The notes: generated by a model from the letters alone, not told the origin. A stretch of DNA of 64,000 nt from Peptacetobacter hiranonis (GCF_008151785.1 NZ_CP036523.1:2406019-2470018); one strand, 5' to 3'. Counted from the stretch's first letter, positions 24,090-34,895 are shown. Numbers and translations: made by a program.

Positions 24090-24118
24090 ATAATATCACA
24101 TACTTGTCTAGTCTACAA
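24090..24118 (-). promoter_or_regulatory. Promoter of udp-nupC-deoB-deoC
   Basis: TTGTAG at 24118-24113, 17-base spacer, TATTAT at 24095-24090. The spacer contains TAGACAAGTATG and the -10 is followed by ACAAC, similar to half-sites of the palindromes at 24214 and 24316, so the GntR regulator probably binds here. Confidence 0.6.
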
Positions 24119-24213
24119 TACGTTTTCTGTAAATTTTAACCAAATTTTTATCAAAATATAACCTTTTCCTAACATTTTTATGTGTATTTTATAGTTTTTT
24201 ATCCATTTTACAA

Positions 24214-24238
24214 TTAGACAAGTTATCTGCTTGTCTAA
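24214..24238. promoter_or_regulatory. Perfect palindrome TTAGACAAG-N7-CTTGTCTAA
   Basis: A 9-bp inverted repeat midway between the divergent udp and gntR promoters. ACAAG half-sites recur at the udp -35 region and the gntR start site. It is a likely operator for the GntR regulator; a hairpin role is possible but there is no adjacent gene end. Confidence 0.65.
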
Positions 24239-24288
24239 TTTTTATAATACAATTATATTCTTACTATTTCTCATAACTTTCTTATCTA

Positions 24289-24328
24289 TTGACAATACAG
24301 AGTTTGAAACTTATAATACAACTTGTAT
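24289..24328 (+). promoter_or_regulatory. Promoter and operator of the gntR gene
   Basis: A consensus SigA promoter: TTGACA at 24289-24294, 17-base spacer, TATAAT at 24312-24317. The palindrome ATACAA-C-TTGTAT at 24316-24328 covers the predicted start site, which would give autorepression. Confidence 0.82.
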
Positions 24329-24352
24329 AATTTAATGGATAGGGGGAGGAAA

Positions 24353-25102
24353 ATGATACCAGAGATTTCATCTGAAAAACAAAAAAAATTAAAACATGTC
24401 AAAGTTTACGATCAATTATTTAAAAAAATACAGGACGGTGTTTATCCTCCAGGATCAAAACTTCCATCAGAACCAAATCTAGCTGAACAGATGGGCGTTA
24501 GTAGGATGACACTTAGAAGAGCTCTTGCACTCTTACAAGAGGACGGACTTATTTCTAATATTCAGGGTAAGGGAAATTATATTAAAGAGCTTCACACTAT
24601 AAGCAAAAATTTTGGAATGGAAAAACTTCAACATCCTTTCTATGCTTGTTACAATGATGAGATAGATGATTTAGAAATAGAATTTAGAATAGAGCCTGCA
24701 ACCGATGCAATATCAAAGAACTTAGAAAGAAAAACTGCCGCAGTTGTTATATCTGATAGATGGTATAAATTTGATGGTGTAACTAAAGGCTATTCTCTTA
24801 GTTTTATCCCTATAGAAACTATTTCTGAGTACGATGTAGATTTAAATGATATAAATAACCTAAAAGATTTTATGGAGGATAGGATTTATTCTATTGCTTC
24901 TAAAAGCAGTTGTGAACTTAGTTTTACTACTACAGGTAACTTTACAGCTATAAAATACGAACTTTCACACGATGAAATGTTCATACTTATACTAGAAACA
25001 CTTTATAACAGCAATGGAAATGTAATAATTTCCACTAAACACTACATCCCACTTACAATGTTTAGAATGCATTTAAACGTAATAAATAAATTAAGTGAAT
25101 AA
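24353..25102 (+). CDS. GntR-family (HutC/FadR-like UTRA) regulator of nucleoside genes
   Basis: A 249-residue protein. The winged helix is at residues about 15-75 (VYDQLFKKIQDGVYPPGSKLPSEPNLAEQMGVSRMTLRRALALLQEDGLISNIQGKGNYI), followed by a C-terminal effector-binding domain of UTRA type (about 95-240; YELSHDEMFILILETLYNSNGNVIISTKHYIP). A longer frame from a TTG at 24323 exists, but the ATG at 24353 has GGGGGAGG directly upstream. Divergent from udp, with palindromic operators between, it is probably the deo operon repressor; its ligand is unknown. Confidence 0.87.
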   Translation: MIPEISSEKQKKLKHVKVYDQLFKKIQDGVYPPGSKLPSEPNLAEQMGVSRMTLRRALALLQEDGLISNIQGKGNYIKELHTISKNFGMEKLQHPFYACYNDEIDDLEIEFRIEPATDAISKNLERKTAAVVISDRWYKFDGVTKGYSLSFIPIETISEYDVDLNDINNLKDFMEDRIYSIASKSSCELSFTTTGNFTAIKYELSHDEMFILILETLYNSNGNVIISTKHYIPLTMFRMHLNVINKLSE

Positions 25103-25104
25103 AA

Positions 25105-25163
25105 AAAAGAGCTAAATTTCCTCTTTTAGTAAATATTTTTTAGAGGATAATTGAGCTCTTTTT
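25105..25163. terminator. Bidirectional terminator
   Basis: AAAAGAGCT and AGCTCTTTT form the outer stem and TCCTCT/AGAGGA an inner one, with a T-run on each strand. It separates the convergent gntR and FUSC-like genes. Confidence 0.82.
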
Positions 25164-25182
25164 CGTTTTTTATATTTATTTT

Positions 25183-26202
25183 TTAATATTCTACGTCAAT
25201 TAAATCAATTTCTTTATCACTTATTTTTTCTAATAATAATTTTGTACCACTACTTATTATATGTAATACAAGTACTATCGCTATCCCAATAAATAAACCT
25301 ACAAATCTATTTACCATAGCAGTTTCTGCATTAAATATTATCAGTGATGCATTTATTGATGATATAAAGTTTATAAACTGTTTATACTTGTATTTATCTA
25401 TAAAGAACCCAACATATCCAAGTATCATTACTAGGACAGCTGCATACTCGACAGGGAATATATATCCAAATACTATTGAGAAGAAGAATATTCCACACAC
25501 TGTTGCTGTAGTTCTGTATTTTATTCTATCTACCATATCACTTGTATCTATCTGAGTTAAAGACATTACAACTATACTAATCCATAATGGTTTTGCAGAA
25601 TTCATAAGTGCAGCTATAAGTATAGCTAATGAAACTCCAATCGCCATTCTTGCAGATACATCTATATATTTAATACCTTCTTTTATCTGCTCTTTTAATG
25701 TTCTTCCCTCTTTTCCATAACCTCTTTTTTTCCATTCAATATATGTAACTACAACAGTTATAACTGTTGCTATTAACATTCCAAGCATTCTTTTAGGGAA
25801 TAGGTCAATAGTTACCGGAACAGATTGACAGAATAAAAGAGGTAATAAAAATACCATATTCATTCTGTATGGAGCTGGTTCCGTAGTTACTATCATAGTT
25901 ATAAATATATATATAATATTAAGTGGTAATGCAAGCCATGGAGAGATTACTCCAATTTGAGCAACTATACCAGATCCTAAAAATAGTATCGCTACCATAA
26001 TAAGCATATCGTAAAGCTTTATACCTGTATTCATCTTAGGGAACATCATTATTCCAACATATATTGCAACCCCAGGTAAAGTATTCTCCTGACCAAAAAT
26101 AGCCATATATACCATTATAAATCCCATCATCGCTAAAAATCTAAATGTATTATGTTTAATTTTTTCTATAAATTTACTCTTTTCATTACTTTTTTTCTTC
26201 AA
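25183..26202 (-). CDS. FUSC/aromatic-acid-exporter-like membrane protein
   Basis: A 339-residue integral membrane protein with two blocks of about four to five helices (residues about 20-160 and 190-320) joined by a charged loop (KKRGYGKEGRTLKEQIKEGIK). The repeated block RMAIGVSLAILIAALMNSAKPLWISIVVMSL resembles FUSC-type transport proteins. Substrate unknown. It is monocistronic and convergent with gntR. The family call is from overall pattern, not from a strict motif. Confidence 0.6.
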   Translation of the reverse strand: MKKKSNEKSKFIEKIKHNTFRFLAMMGFIMVYMAIFGQENTLPGVAIYVGIMMFPKMNTGIKLYDMLIMVAILFLGSGIVAQIGVISPWLALPLNIIYIFITMIVTTEPAPYRMNMVFLLPLLFCQSVPVTIDLFPKRMLGMLIATVITVVVTYIEWKKRGYGKEGRTLKEQIKEGIKYIDVSARMAIGVSLAILIAALMNSAKPLWISIVVMSLTQIDTSDMVDRIKYRTTATVCGIFFFSIVFGYIFPVEYAAVLVMILGYVGFFIDKYKYKQFINFISSINASLIIFNAETAMVNRFVGLFIGIAIVLVLHIISSGTKLLLEKISDKEIDLIDVEY

Positions 26203-26372
26203 TCAAATACCCCCTTTTTTGACACAATTAATATAATAACATATAATTCTTAACTTTTCATTAAAAATATTTATATATTTTATATTCTAATATTCTGTAA
26301 ATTTTATCATTCAAAGGAGATTTGTTTTACTTTTTATAATGATCTATTTCTTCTTTTATATTTGTACATAAA

Positions 26373-26402
26373 AAAACTGTCACACAAATGTGTGACAGTT
26401 TT
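26373..26402. terminator. Terminator of the POT transporter gene
   Basis: AAAACTGTCACAC and GTGTGACAGTTTT form a 13-bp perfect stem with an AAAT loop. On the minus strand it is followed by TTTTTT. Confidence 0.92.
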
Positions 26403-26448
26403 AATTATATAAACTTTAAATTTTTCAATCTCAATTATAATCCAAAGA

Positions 26449-27828
26449 TTATTTCTGTCCTGCTGTAAGCATTGCTTCAAGTTTTTTATCGAATACAAGA
26501 AGTAATACAGCTGATACTATTAGTATAACTGGTATAGCTATGAATACCTGCATCATACCCATTGATTCCATTATACCCTGAACGTATCCTGAAGCTTTAG
26601 AAGCGAAGAATGTTGCTATTGTCCAAACACCCATTAATACTGTTAAGTATTTAGCTGGAGCATGTTTAGAAACCATTGAGTTTCCTAGTGGAGAGAAGCA
26701 CATTTCACCTATAGTCTGGAATACTGTGAATCCTATTAACCATACAACTGAAGCTTTAGCTGTTTCTGGAGCACCAACTCCTCTTGTGAATTCTGCACCT
26801 ATCATGAATACGAATGCTACACCTAGGAATATAAATCCTAAAGAAACTTTCTGGATCATAGTTAAGTCACCCTGAGGTCTCTTAGATAATTTAGTCCATA
26901 TAGCAGCCATAACAGGTCCAAGTAATATACAAAGTAATCCGTTAAGAGTAGTTTCTATCCATACTGGTGGTACTGGGAAGCTACCTATGTTCATGTTTAC
27001 ATAAGTGTTCATGTAAAGAAGAACTGAAGTAGATGCCTGATAGTAAGCTGTCCAGAATATTATTGTGAATGCAGATATTATAACTATAGCTATAACTCTT
27101 TTCTTTTCTTCTGAAGTTAAAGCTCTGTTAGCTTCTTCAGCTGAAAGAACTTTTTTCTCTTCATCACCATGGCTAAGCATTTTCTGTGGTAATTTACCAG
27201 CGTCACCTAATACTCTCCATCCTAAAACTGAAACTACTGTAGCTACTAACATCATTACTCCTGATAAACCGAAACATTTCTGGAATCCCTGAACTAAGTT
27301 TCCGTCTACAGTTGTAGCAAATGTATTAGCACATAAGTATCCTAATATTAAAGATCCGAAGAATGAACCAACATTTACGAATGAATATAATATAGAGAAA
27401 GCAGAGTCTTTCTGAGCATTATCTGTATATAATTCCCCAACCATTGCATTTAACTGGTTTTTGAATAGACCTGTTCCTATTGAAACTACTGCGATTAATG
27501 CATGAACGTGCATAACAGATGTTGCAAAGTATCCTATGAACCATCCACCTGCCATTATAAGAGCACCTATAACAACACAGTATCTAGCTCCTAACCATCT
27601 GTCTGATATTACCCCACCTATAACTGGTGCTAGGTAAGTGAAAGCCATTAAGTTAGCCCCGATTACTGCAGCATCTGCAGCGTCTAATCCAAGACCACCT
27701 TCAGCAACGGCTGTAGCTAAGAATAATAATAATAGCGATTTTGATCCGTAGTATGCGAATCTTTCACAAGTGAATACTAATCCACAAGCGTATAACCCTT
27801 TAGGGTGTTTTACTGAATCATTTCCCAT
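26449..27828 (-). CDS. Proton-dependent oligopeptide transporter (POT/PTR2 family)
   Basis: A 459-residue MFS-fold protein with about 12-14 helices. The POT signature near the N-terminus is FTCERFAYYGSKSLLLLFL (ExxER-like: here CERFAYYG, so the first Glu of ExxER is not present). PVIGGVISDRWLGARYCVVIGA and GTGLFKNQLNAMVGELY follow. It imports di- and tripeptides with H+. It is followed by a perfect terminator and has a hairpin in its upstream region. Confidence 0.9.
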   Translation of the reverse strand: MGNDSVKHPKGLYACGLVFTCERFAYYGSKSLLLLFLATAVAEGGLGLDAADAAVIGANLMAFTYLAPVIGGVISDRWLGARYCVVIGALIMAGGWFIGYFATSVMHVHALIAVVSIGTGLFKNQLNAMVGELYTDNAQKDSAFSILYSFVNVGSFFGSLILGYLCANTFATTVDGNLVQGFQKCFGLSGVMMLVATVVSVLGWRVLGDAGKLPQKMLSHGDEEKKVLSAEEANRALTSEEKKRVIAIVIISAFTIIFWTAYYQASTSVLLYMNTYVNMNIGSFPVPPVWIETTLNGLLCILLGPVMAAIWTKLSKRPQGDLTMIQKVSLGFIFLGVAFVFMIGAEFTRGVGAPETAKASVVWLIGFTVFQTIGEMCFSPLGNSMVSKHAPAKYLTVLMGVWTIATFFASKASGYVQGIMESMGMMQVFIAIPVILIVSAVLLLVFDKKLEAMLTAGQK

Positions 27829-27881
27829 TTCTGAAATCCTCCTATATTTATTTTGTAAAAGCGTTTGCTTTTCTTATTAAA

Positions 27882-27927
27882 TAGCGACATCTAGGTATAT
27901 ATTTTTTCTATGTGTCGCTACTTTTTT
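27882..27927 (+). other. Hairpin TAGCGACA/TGTCGCTA upstream of the POT gene
   Basis: An 8-bp stem with a T-run on the plus strand only, located about 55 bases before the POT start codon on the opposite strand. No plus-strand gene precedes it. It may be part of the 5' untranslated region of the transporter. The rest of 27928-28097 shows no gene. Confidence 0.35.
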
Positions 27928-28097
27928 ATTATATAACATTGCATATCCAATAATCAAGTTTTTTGTTATCTTTTTGTTACTTTTTTCTGACTTTTTTTAA
28001 AGTAATCAATATTAAAAAACTATTATATTTAGATTGATTTCCATTTTCCAAACTTAACTTTTAAAATTGTTTAAAATCGTTTTCATAGTTAAAAAAT

Positions 28098-28149
28098 AAA
28101 AACCGGTATTAAAATATTCATTTTTTAAACGAATTTTTAATACCGGTTT
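28098..28149. terminator. Terminator of the ATP synthase operon
   Basis: AAACCGGTATTAAAA and TTTTTAATACCGGTTT form a long stem beginning 9 bases after the atpC stop codon, with T-rich flanks. Confidence 0.9.
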
Positions 28150-28157
28150 ATTTTATT

Positions 28158-28421
28158 CTAATCTACATTTTTAGCCATTTTTGTAAGAATTACTACATTT
28201 TCATATTCAGAACTTATAAATCCACCTGTAGAAAATACTAGCTCAGTAGATTTTTCTGATTTTATTTTTATATTTCCTTCAATTATTTCAGCCGAAAATG
28301 GACGTCTATTTTTTAAAATCTGTCTTTCTCCTCCAGTTGTTTTTACTATAACAGAATCAATATCCCCATCATAGAAAGTCTTGTTTGGAGTAATTATTTT
28401 TAAATGTAATGAATTTTCCAT
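28158..28421 (-). CDS. atpC: ATP synthase epsilon subunit, short form lacking the C-terminal domain
   Basis: An 87-residue protein equal to only the N-terminal beta-sandwich of epsilon (LHLKIITPNKTFYDGDIDSVIVKTTGGE..., then FSTGGFISSEYENVVILT). Family members are normally about 130-140 residues with a C-terminal helical hairpin. Here the stop codon is followed almost at once by the operon terminator, so no remnant of that domain remains. The usual GVLPNHAPF is replaced by QILKNRRPF. The start is the ATG at 28421 with AGGTGG. It should still couple F1 to the c ring but lack the inhibitory helices. Confidence 0.9.
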   Translation of the reverse strand: MENSLHLKIITPNKTFYDGDIDSVIVKTTGGERQILKNRRPFSAEIIEGNIKIKSEKSTELVFSTGGFISSEYENVVILTKMAKNVD

Positions 28422-28452
28422 TATTCCACCTGCCTTCACTGACTAGATTTTA

Positions 28453-29862
<1,410 letters not shown>

Positions 29863-30756
29863 TTATTTAAGAGCCTCTGCTCCACCGGCTATTTCTGTTA
29901 TTTCCCGTGTTATAGATGACTGTCTTGCTCTATTGTATTCTGCTTCTAATTTATTTAACATTTCATCCGCACTATCTGTTGCAGACTGCATAGCATTTCT
30001 TCTAGAAGCCTGCTCAGAGGCAAAAGATTCTCTTATTCCATTATAAACCTGAGATGCTGTGTACTCAGAAATTAGTCTTTTGAATATAGCCTCTGCAGAA
30101 GGAAGATACTGTCTTCTAGGTTCTACCTTCTTAGGATTATTTCTTCTTTCTCTTTCGTCTAATTTCTTTTCGTCTTGTTTAAGCGTTTCAAGCTCTACTG
30201 GGAATAATCTTTTTTCTCTTACTGTCTGTACAAGAGCTGATCTAAATTTTGTATATATGAAATATATCTCGTCTATTTCTTTATCTTCGTATAATTGTAT
30301 AAGATTTTGAGTTATCTCATGCATCTCATCAAATACGCAGTGCTCTGTGCTTTCTATTTTGAAAGGTATTTCAAATCCTTTTTTAGTAAAATACTCACAA
30401 GCTTTTTTACCAACTGGAACAACCATATCCTTTTCAGGATCCCGTAGTTCCATTACAGATTTGAAGATATTTACATTATATCCACCAGCAAGACCTCTAT
30501 CTCCTGCAACAGCTATAAAACATCTTCTTTTAACTTCTCTTTTTTCGACAAATTCTTTACAAGATGATTTTACATCTGCAGCAGTTCTAATCATCATATC
30601 GTATAATTCATACGCATATGGTTTTGATCTTTCTGCTTTTTCTCTAGCTTTCATCAATTTAGAAGAAGAAACAAGATTCATCGCACTAGTTATCTGTCTA
30701 GTACTTTCTATACTCGCCTTTCTTCTTTTTATCTCTTTAGTTCCGACTCCTGCCAT
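29863..30756 (-). CDS. atpG: ATP synthase F1 gamma subunit
   Basis: A 297-residue central-stalk subunit. The N-terminal coiled coil is GTKEIKRRKASIESTRQITSAMNLVSSSKLMKAR, the middle has DRGLAGGYNVNI, and the C-terminal helix has NAMQSATDSADEMLNKLEAEYNRARQSSITREITEIAGGAEAL. An insertion rich in Lys/Glu (residues about 195-215) makes it slightly longer than usual. Its ATG abuts the atpA stop codon. Confidence 0.97.
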   Translation of the reverse strand: MAGVGTKEIKRRKASIESTRQITSAMNLVSSSKLMKAREKAERSKPYAYELYDMMIRTAADVKSSCKEFVEKREVKRRCFIAVAGDRGLAGGYNVNIFKSVMELRDPEKDMVVPVGKKACEYFTKKGFEIPFKIESTEHCVFDEMHEITQNLIQLYEDKEIDEIYFIYTKFRSALVQTVREKRLFPVELETLKQDEKKLDERERRNNPKKVEPRRQYLPSAEAIFKRLISEYTASQVYNGIRESFASEQASRRNAMQSATDSADEMLNKLEAEYNRARQSSITREITEIAGGAEALK

Positions 30757-32250
30757 TTATCTCACCTCTTTTTTAAAGTTTTCTACTAATTCAGTGAGTT
30801 CTTTTCCGTAGTCTTCTCCATTAAGAATTTTTTCGTATATACTTGGTTTATTTTTTCTTATATAGAAACATAATTCTTTTTCAAAATTATGTATTTCATT
30901 TATCTCTACATCGTCGAATAATCCATTAAGTACAGAGTAAACTGTCACTACCTGTTCTTCAACTGGTAATGGTTTATGTTCATCCTGTTTTAGTATTTCT
31001 ACTATTCTTTCACCCTGTTCTAGTCTTGCCTTAGTATCTGCATCTAGGTCTGATCCGAACTGAGAGAAAGCTGCTAATTCTCTATACTGAGAATAAGCTA
31101 GTTTTAATTCTGATGCTAATTTCTTCATAGATTTTATCTGGGCTGCCCCACCAACTCTCGAAACTGATATACCAGGGTCAACCGCTGGTCTTATTCCTGA
31201 GTGGAATAATTCAGGCTGAAGATATATCTGTCCATCTGTTATAGATATTACGTTTGTTGGTATGTATGAAGAAACGTCACCTTCCTGAGTTTCTATGACT
31301 GGTATCGCAGTCATTGAACCTCCACCAAGCTCATCTGAAAGTTTTGCAGATCTTTCAAGAAGTCTTGAATGTAGGTAGAATACATCCCCAGGATAAGCTT
31401 CACGTCCTGGTGGTCTTCTTAATAATAAAGACATTTCTCTGTAAGCAACCGCGTGTTTACTTAAGTCATCGTATATTATTAAGACATCTTTTCCCTGATA
31501 CATAAATTCTTCACCCATTGCAGTACCTGCATAAGGTGCTAAGTACTGAAGTGGAGCTGATTCTGATGCTGTAGCAGATACTACTATTGTATAGTCCATT
31601 GCCCCGTAATCTCTTAGTGAGCTAACTAACTGCGCAACAGTAGATTTTTTCTGTCCTATAGCAACATAAATACAAATTATATCTTTACCTTTCTGGTTAA
31701 GTATTGTATCAGTAAGTATAGATGTTTTACCTGTCTGTTTATCACCTATTACTAGTTCTCTCTGTCCTTTACCTATTGGAACCATTGCATCTATCGCCTT
31801 TATACCAGTCTGAAGTGGCTGATATACAGATCTTCTATCCATTATTCCTGGAGCCTCTGCTTCTATAGGTCTTGTTTTATCAGTTTTTATACTTCCTCTT
31901 CCGTCTATTGGGTTACCTAGAGGATCCACAACTCTTCCTATTAGAGCATCTCCTACTGGAACTTCAACTATTTTTCCAGTTCTTTTAACTATATCATCTT
32001 CTTTTATTCCCTCTTCATCTCCAAGAAGAACTGCCCCGACAGTTTCTTTCTCTAGATTTAGAGCCATCCCATATACGCCTCCTGGGAATTCAAGAAGTTC
32101 GCCAGCCATTACATCATCAAGTCCGTAAATACTCGCTATATTATCACCTACGTTGAATATTTTTCCTGTATCAGATAGCTCGACTCTGTTATCGTAGTCT
32201 TTTATCTGCAGTCTGATTATCGAACTTATTTCTTCAGGATTTAAACCCAT
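30757..32250 (-). CDS. atpA: ATP synthase F1 alpha subunit
   Basis: A 497-residue nucleotide-binding regulatory subunit. The P-loop is [13 protein letters not shown], with [27 protein letters not shown]-type motifs and the signature [14 protein letters not shown]. It alternates with beta in the F1 hexamer. Gene order H-A-G-D-C is the usual one. Confidence 0.98.
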   Translation of the reverse strand: MGLNPEEISSIIRLQIKDYDNRVELSDTGKIFNVGDNIASIYGLDDVMAGELLEFPGGVYGMALNLEKETVGAVLLGDEEGIKEDDIVKRTGKIVEVPVGDALIGRVVDPLGNPIDGRGSIKTDKTRPIEAEAPGIMDRRSVYQPLQTGIKAIDAMVPIGKGQRELVIGDKQTGKTSILTDTILNQKGKDIICIYVAIGQKKSTVAQLVSSLRDYGAMDYTIVVSATASESAPLQYLAPYAGTAMGEEFMYQGKDVLIIYDDLSKHAVAYREMSLLLRRPPGREAYPGDVFYLHSRLLERSAKLSDELGGGSMTAIPVIETQEGDVSSYIPTNVISITDGQIYLQPELFHSGIRPAVDPGISVSRVGGAAQIKSMKKLASELKLAYSQYRELAAFSQFGSDLDADTKARLEQGERIVEILKQDEHKPLPVEEQVVTVYSVLNGLFDDVEINEIHNFEKELCFYIRKNKPSIYEKILNGEDYGKELTELVENFKKEVR

Positions 32251-32268
32251 ATTCTCACCGCCGTTTCC

Positions 32269-32808
32269 TTATATCATTTTAGACAGTTCTTTTTTAAGTC
32301 CGTTTATTCTACTTCTTACAGTACCGTCTATTTCCTTGTTTCCAATCTTTATAAAGACTCCTCCCATTAAGGACTTGTCTATTTTATTTTCTAACTTAAC
32401 AACTCTACTAAATTTCTTAGACATCTTAGCTTCTAGCTCTTTTATCTCTTCATCAGATAATGCAACTACACTATAGACTGTACCTTTTTCTAGAGTTTTC
32501 TTGTCGTTTACTAATTTCACAAATCTGTGGTATACATCATCTATATATCTAATTTTTTTTCTATCTATTAGAACTTTTAAAAAATTTATAAGGTATATAT
32601 CAGTTGTATCAGAAAAGATTTTTTCGAGAATAGCCTTTTTATCATCGGCTAATATAAAAGGTGTTTTTAATACATCCGAAAGATCCTTATTTTCTTTGAT
32701 AGTTTTTACAACTTCAGAAAACTGAGCTAAAACCTCGTCTGTAGTTTCAGTTTCTTCAGCTACGTCAAACATAGCTTTTGCATATACTGGAGCTGATTCA
32801 TCTATCAT
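32269..32808 (-). CDS. atpH: ATP synthase F1 delta subunit
   Basis: A 179-residue OSCP/delta protein: N-terminal helical bundle (YAKAMFDVAEETETTDEVLAQF), LINFLKVLIDRKKIRYIDDVYHRF, and the C-terminal conserved KIDKSLMGGVFIKIGNKEIDGTVRSRI. It links the peripheral stalk to F1. Start overlaps the atpF stop by four bases, indicating coupling. Confidence 0.96.
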   Translation of the reverse strand: MIDESAPVYAKAMFDVAEETETTDEVLAQFSEVVKTIKENKDLSDVLKTPFILADDKKAILEKIFSDTTDIYLINFLKVLIDRKKIRYIDDVYHRFVKLVNDKKTLEKGTVYSVVALSDEEIKELEAKMSKKFSRVVKLENKIDKSLMGGVFIKIGNKEIDGTVRSRINGLKKELSKMI

Positions 32809-33305
32809 ACTACGTCTCCTGTTCTATCTATAAATTCGTCTATCAGTTCTTTATGTTTATCCTTATCTATTTCTTTTTCTATTACTTTAGATGCTGCAAG
32901 GATAACAAGATCTGACATCTCGTCCTTCATATCGTTCATAGCCCGGATTCTTTCTTCCTCTATTTCTCGTTTTGCTCTTTCCTTCATTATTTCAGCATCT
33001 CGCTTAGCGTCATCTTTAATCATATATGATTTTTCTTTTGCTGCTTCTACTGCTGAATTTATTATATTTCTTCCTTCTTCTTCTGCTTTTCCAACTTTTT
33101 CTTCGTATTCTTTCTTGAAGGCTTCACCTTCTTCTCTTATCTTCTTACCTTCCTGTATATCCATTGCTATATCTTCTTCTCTAGCTTTTATAACAGCCAT
33201 AACTGGTTTAAATAAGAGATGTTTAAGTATTAGAAAGATTACAACCGCATTGGCTAGCTGGAAAAAGTATTCGTATGTTAGTGTTACTAACGGTTTTAAT
33301 TCCAT
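32805..33305 (-). CDS. atpF: ATP synthase Fo b subunit
   Basis: A 166-residue peripheral-stalk protein with one N-terminal helix (FQLANAVVIFLILKHLLF) and a long charged amphipathic helix (residues about 35-145) typical of the b dimer. It overlaps atpH. Confidence 0.95.
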   Translation of the reverse strand: MELKPLVTLTYEYFFQLANAVVIFLILKHLLFKPVMAVIKAREEDIAMDIQEGKKIREEGEAFKKEYEEKVGKAEEEGRNIINSAVEAAKEKSYMIKDDAKRDAEIMKERAKREIEEERIRAMNDMKDEMSDLVILAASKVIEKEIDKDKHKELIDEFIDRTGDVV

Positions 33306-33359
33306 ACTCTATCCCTCCTTTCTGTGAATATCATCACAGTATAACACGTTATTTCCGTC

Positions 33360-33611
33360 CTATATCCAAGGATTAACGAATATAAGAATTATCGCTATTA
33401 TAAGTCCGTATATTGCTGTTGATTCTGCTATGGCAGCCCCAACTATGAATGAAGACATTATTTCACTCTTTGCTTCTGGCTGGTTACCAACTGCTTCTGC
33501 TAGTTTACCTGCTGCGTAACCCTGTCCTAAACCTGCTCCTATACCTGTAAATACTGCTATACCTGCTCCTATTGCTGATCCTGCAACTGCTATTGCTGTA
33601 GCCATATCCAT
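33360..33611 (-). CDS. atpE: ATP synthase Fo c subunit with Na+-binding signature
   Basis: An 83-residue two-helix proteolipid. Helix 1 has the glycine repeat GAGIAVFTGIGAGLGQGYA, the loop is NQPEA, and helix 2 has IAESTAIYG. Q30, E63, S64, T65 and Y68 correspond to the Na+ ligands and network of Ilyobacter-type c rings (Q32, E65, S66, T67, Y70). Proton-type rings usually lack the Gln and the Ser/Thr pair. The c ring probably carries Na+; this is inference from residues. Confidence 0.95.
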   Translation of the reverse strand: MDMATAIAVAGSAIGAGIAVFTGIGAGLGQGYAAGKLAEAVGNQPEAKSEIMSSFIVGAAIAESTAIYGLIIAIILIFVNPWI

Positions 33612-33707
33612 AATAATTTCCTCCTCTGGCCTTTTGCCATATAAATTTTCTTTTGATTTTATTTTTTAATATTATTTATATTAATTTTGATTTTTGCCTT
33701 TTAAGTT

Positions 33708-34460
33708 TTATTTTGCTTTTGCTAATTTTTTAGCTTCTCTTTTTTTAAGTAGACTAATATCTACTGCATTGCTTATAAATACCATTGTAAGCATTATGAA
33801 TATAAATGCCTGTATTGTACCTGCAAATATATCAAAGTATAAATGAAGTGGTACCGGAATTAAAAACTGTGCAAAAGGTATTTTAACTCCAGGAATCAAT
33901 TCTGAAATATACGCCATAAGCTTATAGAATAACATCATTATAAGCGTACCACCCATTATATTCCCAAATGGACGGAAACTTAGTGAAATAGGTCTAGCTA
34001 TTTCTCCAACTAAGTTTATTGGTAGTAATATTGGTGTCGGTTCTATCATGTCTTTAAAACATGCTCCACCGTTAAATCTGATAGATACTGCATATATTAG
34101 TATTACTGTTATTGTAGATAACGCTAATGTAGTATCCAAGTCGACTGTTGGCGACCTGAGACCGATTAATGGAACTAAGTTTGAACACAAGAAGAATAAG
34201 AACAAGCTTCCTATATACGGAACTATGTTTGGTATTCTCTCTACCAATTCTTTTCCCATTGTCGTCTCGACTAAGTTGTAAAGTTTGAGAACAGCATATT
34301 CGAGGAATACCTGTACCTTACTCTCTGGAACCTTCTTTAGATTTCTAGTTAGAAGATAAGACGCTATGGCAAGACCTGCTATTATCAACCAGCTAACTAT
34401 TACTGTTTCGCTAAGTCTAAACCCATGAATATCTACTAACCATCTTGCCTGAGTATTCAT
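33708..34460 (-). CDS. atpB: ATP synthase Fo a subunit
   Basis: A 250-residue membrane protein with about six helices. The essential arginine is in the conserved stretch LVGEIARPISLSFRPFGNIMGGTLIM, with the C-terminal AFIFIMLTMVFISNAV. It forms the ion half-channels beside the c ring. It lies three bases from atpI and upstream of atpE. Confidence 0.97.
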   Translation of the reverse strand: MNTQARWLVDIHGFRLSETVIVSWLIIAGLAIASYLLTRNLKKVPESKVQVFLEYAVLKLYNLVETTMGKELVERIPNIVPYIGSLFLFFLCSNLVPLIGLRSPTVDLDTTLALSTITVILIYAVSIRFNGGACFKDMIEPTPILLPINLVGEIARPISLSFRPFGNIMGGTLIMMLFYKLMAYISELIPGVKIPFAQFLIPVPLHLYFDIFAGTIQAFIFIMLTMVFISNAVDISLLKKREAKKLAKAK

Positions 34461-34463
34461 CCA

Positions 34464-34895
34464 TTATGCCTCCTTTCTCGTAAAAATGGCTGTAAACTTC
34501 TGCACTAATAGGACTATCTGTGTACTTAAAAGTCCAAGTGCTGCAGTAAACATACTAATACTGTTCAATTTAGCTGCCAGTAGTAAAACCACTGCGTATA
34601 TTGCAAATCTTAGGAAATATCCTCCTGCAAATTTTAATTGAACCATTGTTTTACCTGCTTGATTCACCATATTCTCTGTAGATGATGCAAGCATACAAAA
34701 ATTAAATATTGAGGCTGCACTTCCTATTACTAGTCCTAGAACAGCCGCAACATCTAAATTCAAAACGCTACCCATAAGACTTTCTCTATCTAGAGATATC
34801 TTTGAACATATCAGTAAAGCTATAATAACAACTATGTCAAAAACTATTATTCCTTTTACGACAGCTTTAATCTGATCCTTCACATTTTTATCCAT
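34464..34895 (-). CDS. atpI: ATP synthase assembly protein I
   Basis: A 143-residue protein with four hydrophobic helices, including VLGLVIGSAASIFNFCMLASSTENM, which resembles AtpI of Firmicutes. AtpI assists c-ring assembly and may conduct ions. It is first in the atp operon. Sequence conservation in this family is low; position gives most of the support. Confidence 0.85.
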   Translation of the reverse strand: MDKNVKDQIKAVVKGIIVFDIVVIIALLICSKISLDRESLMGSVLNLDVAAVLGLVIGSAASIFNFCMLASSTENMVNQAGKTMVQLKFAGGYFLRFAIYAVVLLLAAKLNSISMFTAALGLLSTQIVLLVQKFTAIFTRKEA

